The notes under the pieces were generated by a model. The model saw only the letters and a program-made list of their open reading frames with translations. It did no database searches and was not told where the DNA came from. Shown in pieces: positions 7,374-12,924 of a stretch of DNA of 12,924 bases. Positions within the stretch are counted from its first letter, which is position 1, and each line of letters starts with the position of its first letter. Made by a program: the position numbers and the translations under genes. This stretch comes from Anaerolineaceae bacterium. GTDB taxonomy: Bacteria > Chloroflexota > Anaerolineae > Anaerolineales > Anaerolineaceae. The stretch is from positions 1-12,924 of the forward strand of contig DMDF01000185.1 in NCBI GenBank assembly GCA_003446605.1. Reading direction: 5' to 3'.

Positions 7374-8450
7374 TTAATCGCTCGGTTGATTTCCCGATGG
7401 GGAAGTCCCTGAATGAGGCACGATATCACGAGCGCTGATGGTGACATATTTTTGATCGGGCAGCATCAGCGTGCTGAAACCGCATTCCAGGAGTAATTCT
7501 TCGCAATCGAGCAACCCAAGCCCACGTGATTGCTCTGTTTTAGATCGGGTGTCGCGTGGGTTAGCCCCTGCTTCAGCATAAATGCAATTGGCGCCGGAGA
7601 CGAGCCCGAGCGCGTTGGGTTCGTGAACCGCGATGCTTTTCAGTTCTTTACATTCCAATCCTGCCAGCGTCACCACACTCACGATCTGTGCCAGGCGCAG
7701 TTCGCTGATCTGCCCATTTGCAGCCAGTGGGCTTTTCGGGAGGGCAACGCGCCGCATCGCTGCATTTTGAAAACAACCGAAATCATAACTTTCGAATATC
7801 TGATCCACGATCTCTGTGGGGTTGTGTTCCGGTCCGATTGGTTCGCAGCAGGTATACCAATCCAACCTGGCGCTGCGGATGGCTTCGACGGTTCGCAATC
7901 TTGCGGTTGGCTGGAGGGTGTTGTCAATGCCTTCCCGCAAGCGGCGCACATGATAAGCGCCATTCACTCCCGCAGCGCGTAATTCCTCAGCCTGTGCGAG
8001 GTTGAAGTCGCCAATATTCACTACCACATGCACCTGGGGAGAGATGTGTTTTCGGATATGCTGCACAACCTGCAAGAGATGTTCAAAATCAAAGGTATGC
8101 ATGGTCATCAGGAACAGGGAATGCAAATTGCCGTGTTCTGTCAGGTTCTTACTGTGAAGAAGAATTTCATCCAGCTCCATGGTGTGGCTGGGAAGATCGG
8201 TGTAGCTCTCTGCGAAACTGCAGAACTGACAGTCGGCGAGACAGGGAGCAATCTCGATCCCGATCTGTGCCAACAGCATAGCATGGTTGTAGAAACGGGC
8301 GCGGCTGAGTGCATCTGCTGTGGCTCGCAAAAGAGCACTTTCGGGGGAGAACTCCGGGAAATCCAACAGCAAGATGCAATCTTCCCGAGAGGGTCGTATT
8401 CCACTGGCTGCTGCTTGCAGGATGTTTCGAACTTGTTGCGACACCTTCAT
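7374..8450 (-). CDS. Radical SAM protein, BioB/HydE-like
   Basis: This 358-residue enzyme carries the radical SAM cluster motif CLADCQFC (Cys70-x3-Cys74-x2-Cys77), which binds a 4Fe-4S cluster and S-adenosylmethionine. The layout resembles the biotin synthase/HydE/PylB group: a helical N-terminus, the cluster loop, a TIM-barrel body with CEPIGPEHNPTEI (202-214), and a C-terminal segment LGLVSGANCIYAEAG (281-295) like the end of a BATS-type barrel. It is not clearly biotin synthase: no bio genes are nearby. ATG 8450 is preferred because GGAG lies eight bases upstream; a GTG 15 codons earlier lies upstream of the TATAAT box at 8490-8485, so it would not be transcribed from that promoter. It precedes the AOR gene in the same transcript. 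A role in making or modifying something used by the AOR pathway is inference. The last dozen residues are low-complexity (Ser/Gly/Pro). Confidence 0.8.
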   Translation of the reverse strand: MKVSQQVRNILQAAASGIRPSREDCILLLDFPEFSPESALLRATADALSRARFYNHAMLLAQIGIEIAPCLADCQFCSFAESYTDLPSHTMELDEILLHSKNLTEHGNLHSLFLMTMHTFDFEHLLQVVQHIRKHISPQVHVVVNIGDFNLAQAEELRAAGVNGAYHVRRLREGIDNTLQPTARLRTVEAIRSARLDWYTCCEPIGPEHNPTEIVDQIFESYDFGCFQNAAMRRVALPKSPLAANGQISELRLAQIVSVVTLAGLECKELKSIAVHEPNALGLVSGANCIYAEAGANPRDTRSKTEQSRGLGLLDCEELLLECGFSTLMLPDQKYVTISARDIVPHSGTSPSGNQPSD

Positions 8451-8484
8451 TGCTGTATCTCCGACATCATACGATTTTTGAGTG

Positions 8485-8490
8485 ATTATA
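8485..8490 (-). promoter_or_regulatory. -10 box for the radical SAM-AOR transcript
   Basis: The minus strand reads TATAAT exactly at 8490-8485, about 35 bases before the preferred ATG at 8450, which would give a short leader containing the GGAG ribosome site. The -35 position has no good match to TTGACA, so the promoter may need an activator or be weak. Confidence 0.5.
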
Positions 8491-8519
8491 CCCACTCTTT
8501 TTTTCTTTTAGCTAAAAAC

Positions 8520-8548
8520 TTGACATATATAGTATATTAGTATATGCT
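8520..8548 (+). promoter_or_regulatory. feo promoter, sigma-70 type
   Basis: A perfect -35 TTGACA (8520-8525) is followed after 17 bases by TATGCT (8543-8548), four of six matches to the -10 consensus. Transcription would begin near 8555, giving a leader of about 30 bases that ends with AAGGAGG at 8574-8580, five bases before the feoA ATG. The -10 lies inside the palindrome at 8536-8551. Confidence 0.7.
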
Positions 8549-8551
8549 AAT
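8536..8551. promoter_or_regulatory. Palindromic operator over the feo -10 box
   Basis: The 16-base sequence ATTAGTATATGCTAAT is a near-perfect palindrome with one G-T mismatch pair. It covers the -10 box, an arrangement typical of a repressor site. The TTAG...CTAA ends resemble sites of the DtxR/IdeR/MntR metalloregulators more than the classical Fur box, so an iron-responsive repressor of that type is the best guess. No regulator gene of this kind lies in the window. Confidence 0.55.
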
Positions 8552-8569
8552 TCAAAATATTAGCATATA
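8541..8569. repeat. Perfect inverted repeat in the feo leader
   Basis: TATATGCTAA (8541-8550) and TTAGCATATA (8560-8569) are exact reverse complements with a nine-base spacer. The right arm falls in the predicted leader, just before the ribosome site. It also forms an imperfect direct repeat with TTAGTATATG (8537-8546), offset 23 bases, about two helical turns, so it may be a second repressor half-site. Confidence 0.65.
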
Positions 8570-8585
8570 GTACAAGGAGGTTGCT

Positions 8586-8825
8586 ATGAAAAGTCTGGAT
8601 TGCGTTCCAATTGGAATGAAATGTATTGTCCAGGAAATAACGGGGAGTGCACCAATTCGAACCAGGATGTTGGATATGGGTCTGACAAAAGGTACCGAGG
8701 TTACAGTAGTGCGTGAAGCGCCTTTGGGTGACCCGATTGAGTTTGAAGTGAGAGGCTACAACCTTTCCTTACGCAGAGAGGAAGCACATATGATCCTGGT
8801 TCGGGAATTGAATGATGCCGCTTAA
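8586..8825 (+). CDS. feoA: FeoA, small SH3-like ferrous iron transport protein
   Basis: This 79-residue protein is a typical single-domain FeoA, a cytosolic SH3-like partner of the FeoB iron transporter. Family features are visible: IRTRMLDMGLTKGTEVTVV (24-42), APLGDPIEFEVRGYNLSLR (45-63) and the closing EEAHMILV. The ATG at 8586 has a near-ideal AAGGAGG five bases upstream. It is the first gene of the feo operon, directly behind the promoter and operator described at 8520-8569, and its end overlaps the second feoA start by 14 bases. FeoA is needed for FeoB function in several bacteria, though its exact action is not settled. Confidence 0.93.
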   Translation: MKSLDCVPIGMKCIVQEITGSAPIRTRMLDMGLTKGTEVTVVREAPLGDPIEFEVRGYNLSLRREEAHMILVRELNDAA

Positions 8826-9135
8826 CGTAGCTCCGGTCGGTCAGGTTCTCAAACTTACTTCGATCCATGGTGGAGAAAGTATCCATCATCGATTGAATGC
8901 CTTAGGTTTAACACCGGGTGTGGAGATTGTGATTGTATCGCGTAATGAGGGTGGACCAGTCATCCTTGCTGTAAAAGATTCCAGATTGGCACTCGGAAGA
9001 GAGCTTCAACATCACATTCAGGTTGAATTGCAAGCTGAATATCATTATGAACAACAAATGAAGCATGGTTGGTCTCACCATAGAAGAGGACGAAGACGCG
9101 CAGGGTTTAAGGGAAATCATCGCGAGTCCTTATAA
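8812..9135 (+). CDS. feoA: Second FeoA-domain protein with basic His-rich tail
   Basis: This 107-residue protein has a second, divergent FeoA domain at about residues 4-72: HHRLNALGLTPGVEIVIVSR (25-44), GGPVILAVKDSRLALGRE (47-64). The remaining 35 residues form a tail unusual for FeoA, with His at 78, 85, 89, 90 and 103 and an Arg cluster RRGRRR (91-96). The tail could bind metal or nucleic acid, or lie against the membrane; nothing proves any of these. Two adjacent ATGs (8812, 8815) overlap the first feoA stop, so translation is probably coupled. Tandem FeoA proteins upstream of FeoB occur in many anaerobes, and the two may not be interchangeable. Confidence 0.88.
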   Translation: MMPLNVAPVGQVLKLTSIHGGESIHHRLNALGLTPGVEIVIVSRNEGGPVILAVKDSRLALGRELQHHIQVELQAEYHYEQQMKHGWSHHRRGRRRAGFKGNHRESL

Positions 9136-9159
9136 TACAGAAACATTGAGGTAATAAAA

Positions 9160-11373
9160 ATGACGAGGGATATAACGATAGCATTGGCAGGGAATCCAAA
9201 CTGTGGCAAGTCCACGGTATTTAACCAGCTTACAGGAACAAAACAACACGTAGGCAATTGGCCAGGAAAGACGGTGGAAAAGAAAGAAGGTAGTTTTCAA
9301 TACAAAAATAAAAAAATAAAAGTCGTTGATTTGCCAGGAACGTACAGTCTTACAGCATATTCTTTGGAAGAAATAATTGCACGTGACTATGTGATCAAAG
9401 AAGATCCGGATCTGATTGTGTCCATTCTTGATGCAGCGAATATTGAGCGCAATTTGTATTTGACATTGCAAATGATCGAATTGGGCGTTCCGGTTATTGT
9501 TGTGCTCAATATGATGGATATTGTTGTTGAACAAGAGACCAGCATTGATGCCGATCGACTAAGCAATATGTTGAATGTGCCGGTCGTCAGTTTGGTCGCA
9601 CGAGATGGGGTGGGAATTGATGATTTGAAAGATACCATCCTAGAAATGTCCAATGATTTGGAGAATTACCAAAAGAAATCGTGTGTTCAATTCAAGAGTG
9701 ACCTGGAAGATGAGATCCAGAAATTAGATTTGATGGCTCGCGAATACGCTGAGCTGGGTGACTTGTATGATACGCGCTGGTTGGCTATCAAGTTGCTGGA
9801 GGGTGATAAAGCGGTATGGAATGATCTGCAAAAAGATGATTCTTACCAGCCTCTCCTGCTCGAAGCTCACAATTTTAGTGAAGAATATTCTGCCAGGTCG
9901 GAAATGGAAGTGGACACTGAAATAGCAGATGCGTATTATTCGGTGATCCATGCTATGGTGCGCTCAACTGTTAAAAAACCAAAGATCCGCAAAGAGAGTG
10001 TTTCCGACAAGATTGATCGCATTGTAACCCATCGTATCTTTGGGATCCCTATCTTTCTGGCTCTCATGTGGGTGGTCTTCAAACTTACCACCGATATATC
10101 AGGACCGTTCTTAGATTGGGTGGATGGTGTGATTTCAGGTCCGCTTACTCATTGGGTCGTTTCATTGTTATCTCTGATCAATTTGGATGGTTCTTGGGTT
10201 GAATCATTGTTTGTGGATGGTGTCATCGCTGGGGTGGGTGGTGTACTGGTGTTTGTGCCGGTATTGATGATGCTGTACCTCGCATTGGCTATTCTGGAGG
10301 ATTCCGGGTATATGGCTCGTGCAGCATTCGTTATGGATCGTTTAATGCATCGATTGGGGTTGCATGGCAAGAGCTTTTTGCCAATGATTGTGGGTTTCGG
10401 ATGCACTGTTCCAGCTATCTATGCAACCCGCACACTCGAGAATGAAAAAGACCGTATCTTGACCAGCTTGCTTGTTCCATTTATGAGCTGTGGGGCGCGT
10501 TTACCGGTTTATGTGTTGTTTGCGACCATCTTCTTCCCTGACAATACCGGGCAGGTCATCTTTTCGTTATATGTCATTGGAATTGTCGTGGCTATTCTTG
10601 CTGGCATCCTCTTGAAAAATACAGTCTTTAAGGGAGGTCAAGAAGCTCCCTTCGTGATGGAACTTCCTCCATATCGGCGACCAACTTTTAAGAGTATCTG
10701 GGCTCAAATGCGTGAACGCACCTCATCTTTTGTCAAGAAAGCCTGGACGCTCATTCTTGTGACAAGCGTTGTTATCTGGCTCCTGCTGGCTATCCCTGTA
10801 AAAGGAGAAGGAAACTTTGCTGATGCTCCGGTTGGTGATAGCGCATTTGCTGCCATCTCATCTGTCATGGCTCCCATTTATAAACCAGCTGGATTTGGCA
10901 CATGGGAAGCTGCCGGTTCCTTACTGTCAGGATTTGTCGCAAAAGAGGTGGTGGTCAGCACCATGTCCCAAATCTATGAGGTGGAAGATAGTGAAGCTGA
11001 ACCGGTGGAAGAAACATCCTTCCTCGCTGATGTTTGGCAGATTGTGACATCTTTCTTTGCGGCAACCTGGGATACGATCAAATCGATCCCATTGATCGTT
11101 GGCATTGACCTTTTTGAAGCTGACGAAGAATCTGAGCCAACAGCACTGATGGCAGCAGTTGAAAACAGCTTTGAAGAATCTAGTGGAGGGAAGGGAACAT
11201 TGGCATCCTTTGCTTTTATGGTATTTGTGCTACTCTATACCCCATGTATGGTCGCGGTGGCTGCAGAGCGACAGGAATTTGGTGCAAAGTGGATGTGGGT
11301 CAGCGTGATTGGGCAGTTTGCCATAGCCTGGGTTGCGTCTGTACTAATCTTCCAAATTGGCTCGCTATTCTAA
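9160..11373 (+). CDS. feoB: FeoB, GTP-dependent ferrous iron transporter
   Basis: This 737-residue inner-membrane protein imports Fe(II). The N-terminal G domain has G1 GNPNCGKS (11-18), the G2 region VGNWPGKT (31-38), G3 DLPG (57-60), G4 NMMD (117-120) and a G5-like VSLVA (143-147). A helical GDI-like region follows to about 270. The membrane domain (about 290-735) contains the two Gate motifs, with GFGCTVPAIYATRT (412-425) and FMSCGARLPVY (441-451), then GFVAKEVVVSTM (591-602) and YTPC (693-696). An acidic soluble stretch lies at about 606-675. ATG 9160 has GAGG eight bases upstream. Length and motif order match intact FeoB. It follows the second feoA by 24 bases, so all feo genes should be cotranscribed. 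Confidence 0.97.
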   Translation: MTRDITIALAGNPNCGKSTVFNQLTGTKQHVGNWPGKTVEKKEGSFQYKNKKIKVVDLPGTYSLTAYSLEEIIARDYVIKEDPDLIVSILDAANIERNLYLTLQMIELGVPVIVVLNMMDIVVEQETSIDADRLSNMLNVPVVSLVARDGVGIDDLKDTILEMSNDLENYQKKSCVQFKSDLEDEIQKLDLMAREYAELGDLYDTRWLAIKLLEGDKAVWNDLQKDDSYQPLLLEAHNFSEEYSARSEMEVDTEIADAYYSVIHAMVRSTVKKPKIRKESVSDKIDRIVTHRIFGIPIFLALMWVVFKLTTDISGPFLDWVDGVISGPLTHWVVSLLSLINLDGSWVESLFVDGVIAGVGGVLVFVPVLMMLYLALAILEDSGYMARAAFVMDRLMHRLGLHGKSFLPMIVGFGCTVPAIYATRTLENEKDRILTSLLVPFMSCGARLPVYVLFATIFFPDNTGQVIFSLYVIGIVVAILAGILLKNTVFKGGQEAPFVMELPPYRRPTFKSIWAQMRERTSSFVKKAWTLILVTSVVIWLLLAIPVKGEGNFADAPVGDSAFAAISSVMAPIYKPAGFGTWEAAGSLLSGFVAKEVVVSTMSQIYEVEDSEAEPVEETSFLADVWQIVTSFFAATWDTIKSIPLIVGIDLFEADEESEPTALMAAVENSFEESSGGKGTLASFAFMVFVLLYTPCMVAVAAERQEFGAKWMWVSVIGQFAIAWVASVLIFQIGSLF

Positions 11374-11385
11374 CCCTTTAATAAT

Positions 11386-11419
11386 GACCGGGCAGGGTCT
11401 TGTTCATCCCTGCCTGGTC
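11386..11419. other. Strong hairpin between feoB and the feoC-like gene
   Basis: GACCGGGCAGGG (11386-11397) pairs with CCCTGCCTGGTC (11408-11419) over 12 positions including one G-U, with a 10-base loop. It begins 12 bases after the feoB stop. No T-run follows on either strand, so it is not a classical terminator. It could protect the feoABB' message from 3' decay or reduce read-through into the downstream gene. Confidence 0.7.
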
Positions 11420-11439
11420 GGATGATGAATTGGTAAAAA

Positions 11440-11697
11440 ATGGTACAAAAAATATTACAAGAAATAAAAAAGAATCATGGCGTGGTCGTTTTAAAGGAAC
11501 TGGCTGCAAAATTGGATATGGAGCCCGGTGCATTGGAAGGGATTTTGCAGACGATGAACAAATCAAAGATTGTAGCAAAGAAGACAGCTATGCCAATGTG
11601 TTCGCGGAGAACATGTGCCGGATGCCCGTTCATGGGCAGCCCTTCTAATGAGGTATGTGGATACAGAACGGTGATGGAACTCTCCCTCCGAAAGTAA
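11440..11697 (+). CDS. FeoC-like winged-helix protein with four Cys
   Basis: This 85-residue protein fits FeoC, a small winged-helix protein of feo operons. The N-terminal half reads as a helix-turn-helix (IKKNHGVVVLKELAAKLDM, 9-27, then a recognition-type helix to about 40). It is followed by Cys54-x4-Cys59-x2-Cys62-x10-Cys73, matching the Cys-rich wing that binds an Fe-S cluster in studied FeoC proteins. In those, FeoC is proposed to sense oxygen or iron and to protect FeoB from proteolysis. The ATG at 11440 has only a weak upstream site (no GGAGG), so expression may be lower than the other feo genes or depend on read-through past the hairpin. Short length makes the family call less certain than for FeoA and FeoB. 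Confidence 0.8.
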   Translation: MVQKILQEIKKNHGVVVLKELAAKLDMEPGALEGILQTMNKSKIVAKKTAMPMCSRRTCAGCPFMGSPSNEVCGYRTVMELSLRK

Positions 11698-11998
11698 ATT
11701 AATCCAGCTAATCTTATGGGCATAGCAGGTGTTATCTGCTTGTGGCTTGTTGGTGGTGGATGATGATGAAGCCAGGCTGACCAAGTTGTTGCGGTATTTT
11801 GGACCCTTGATTTTATCACCTGGCATATGATTCTCCATGTCCGCAAACACGCATCATCATGGTTGAAAATGGCACAGATTTTAGTCTGGATTCAGCTCCA
11901 GGCTGGAATCGCTGATCTTTTTTTGACCTTTTTTTTATCCCTTTCATACATATTTTCCCTAAAATATAGTTGAGTCATTATCAGTATGGGAGGTTTCT
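11698..11998. other. Non-coding gap between feo operon and clpB
   Basis: About 300 bases with no credible gene; open frames on the minus strand here overlap the feoC-like gene and look like nothing known. It contains two nested complementary pairs, ATGATGATG (11760-11768) with CATCATCAT (11852-11860), and GCCAGG (11771-11776) with CCTGGC (11819-11824), plus AGCAG/CTGCT at 11724-11740. Its 3' part has the probable terminator at 11889-11924 and the clpB leader. A -10-like TAAAAT lies at 11960-11965, without a good -35. I see no CIRCE element (TTAGCACTC-N9-GAGTGCTAA). Confidence 0.5.
11889..11924 (+). terminator. Probable intrinsic terminator of the feo operon
   Basis: GAT(T)CAGC (11889-11896) pairs with GCTGATC (11911-11917) with one bulged T and a 14-base loop, immediately followed by seven T (11918-11924), with another T-run at 11929-11936. 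A competing pairing uses GATTCAGC with GCTGGAATC. The stem is short, but its position ahead of clpB and the T-run fit termination of the upstream transcript. Confidence 0.5.
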
Positions 11999-12924
11999 AT
12001 GAATCTGGAAAAATATACACAAAAATCACAGGAGGCTATCCTCTCCGCGCAGCGCATCGCACAGGGCTACAACCACCAGGCGATCGAGCCTGCACATCTG
12101 TTGCTGGCATTGTTACAGCAGGACCAGGGTGTGGTACCGGCAGTGGTGACAAAGATCGCCGGTTCGACCAGCGCGTTGCAGGCAGAGATCTCGCAGGATC
12201 TAAGTCACCGCCCTCAGATCAGCGGTTCCAATATAGAAGTGGGGCTATCGCGACCCGCAGCGGATGTATTGCAGGCTGCGGAGCGCTATGCGAAAGGCAT
12301 GCAGGATGAATATGTCTCCACCGAGCATATTCTGTTGGGGTTGACCGATTCACCGGAAGGGAAACGATTGCAGCAAAATGGCATTACCAAAGATGCTGTT
12401 CTGGCTGCATTGAAATCGGTGCGCGGAACACAACGTGTCACCTCCGAAAACCCGGAAAGCACCTATCAATCCCTTGAAAAATATGGACGCGACCTGACCG
12501 CACTGGCTCGCCAGGGCAAGCTTGATCCTGTCATTGGCAGAGACGAGGAGATCCGGCGTACCATCCAGATCCTCTCTCGCCGTACCAAGAACAACCCGGC
12601 GCTCATCGGAGAACCGGGCGTGGGCAAGACGGCTATTGTAGAAGGGTTAGCGCAGCGCATCATAAACGGAGATGTCCCGGAAGGGTTGAAAAAGAAACGT
12701 CTTATCCAGCTCGATATGGGGTCTCTGATCGCAGGAGCCAAATACCGTGGTGAATTCGAGGAACGCTTGAAAGCAGTGCTCAAAGAGATCACCGAATCTG
12801 CTGGAGAGGTATTGCTGTTCGTGGATGAAATGCACACCGTGGTGGGTGCCGGTAAAGCCGAAGGCGCTATGGATGCGGGCAACATGCTCAAACCACTGCT
12901 GGCGCGCGGTGAACTGCACATGAT
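11999..12924 (+). CDS. clpB: ClpB disaggregase, N-terminal third, cut by the right edge
   Basis: An uninterrupted frame of 308 full codons runs to the window edge. It encodes the start of the Hsp100 ATPase ClpB, which with DnaK solubilises protein aggregates in the cytosol. The Clp N-domain covers about residues 1-145 (two repeats, with HLLLALL and HILLGLT). The first AAA+ domain begins near 160 with YGRDLTALARQGKLDPVIGR (162-181), Walker A GEPGVGKT (204-211), the pore-loop region KYRGEFEERL (248-257) and Walker B LLFVDE (272-277). The ribosome site GGGAGG (11988-11993) is five bases before the ATG. The ClpB-defining middle domain is outside the window, so ClpC/ClpA is not formally excluded, but the sequence between N-domain and Walker A is ClpB-like. 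The upstream region lacks a CIRCE element. Confidence 0.93.
   Translation, partial: MNLEKYTQKSQEAILSAQRIAQGYNHQAIEPAHLLLALLQQDQGVVPAVVTKIAGSTSALQAEISQDLSHRPQISGSNIEVGLSRPAADVLQAAERYAKGMQDEYVSTEHILLGLTDSPEGKRLQQNGITKDAVLAALKSVRGTQRVTSENPESTYQSLEKYGRDLTALARQGKLDPVIGRDEEIRRTIQILSRRTKNNPALIGEPGVGKTAIVEGLAQRIINGDVPEGLKKKRLIQLDMGSLIAGAKYRGEFEERLKAVLKEITESAGEVLLFVDEMHTVVGAGKAEGAMDAGNMLKPLLARGELHM

Noticed and set aside
8451..8495. Upstream GTG start for the radical SAM protein
   Set aside because: It lies upstream of the TATAAT box and lacks a ribosome site at good distance; ATG 8450 has GGAG eight bases before it.
8028..8540. 170-residue plus-strand open frame
   Set aside because: It lies antisense to the radical SAM gene, has no family motif and would run across the feo promoter.
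9131..9136. TATAAT just before feoB, possible internal promoter
   Set aside because: The sequence 17 bases upstream is TAAGGG, not like a -35, and the box overlaps the stop of the second feoA gene.
11475..11850. Two minus-strand open frames over the feoC-like gene and the following gap
   Set aside because: No ribosome site, no recognisable protein features, and they oppose a gene with clear FeoC features.
11986..12309. 107-residue open frame in another plus-strand frame at the start of clpB
   Set aside because: The clpB frame has a GGGAGG site, full domain motifs and no interruption to the window edge.
1..12924. CRISPR array, tRNA or rRNA gene, insertion sequence or attachment site
   Set aside because: No regularly spaced repeats, no cloverleaf or rRNA sequence I could recognise, and no transposase or integrase was seen on either strand.

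Overview
The window looks like a chromosomal segment of an anaerobic, non-model bacterium. The anaerobic reading rests on a ferrous-iron uptake operon (two FeoA, FeoB, FeoC-like), a tungsten-type aldehyde:ferredoxin oxidoreductase and a radical SAM enzyme. Gene style and content (strong GGAGG ribosome sites, moderate GC, a VTC/DUF4956/CotH set) would suit Chloroflexota of the Anaerolineae type, but that is inference from general resemblance; no rRNA or other marker is present.

Layout. 1-112 (minus): start of an unidentified gene running off the left edge. 289-2167 (plus): a membrane histidine kinase and a NarL/FixJ response regulator whose genes nearly abut. 2173-2203: a hairpin shared by convergent transcripts. 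2213-5208 (minus): a compact three-gene operon, transcribed VTC-domain protein, then DUF4956 membrane protein, then CotH-family lipoprotein. 5354-8450 (minus): a radical SAM protein followed by an AOR-family oxidoreductase, probably one transcript. 8451-8585: divergent promoter region with a palindromic operator over the feo promoter. 8586-11697 (plus): feoA, a second feoA with a basic His-rich tail, feoB and a FeoC-like Cys-containing winged-helix protein. 11698-11998: non-coding stretch with a probable terminator. 11999 to the right edge (plus): 5' third of clpB.

How the genes may work together. FeoA/FeoB import Fe(II), and the FeoC-like protein may sense or regulate. The AOR and radical SAM proteins transcribed away from feo are both predicted 4Fe-4S enzymes, so the shared intergenic region may couple iron supply to iron-using enzymes (inference). 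The VTC-DUF4956-CotH set is the least understood part: a cytosolic polyphosphate-polymerase-like domain, a small membrane protein and an exported kinase-fold lipoprotein in one tightly coupled operon, with no sporulation gene in sight.
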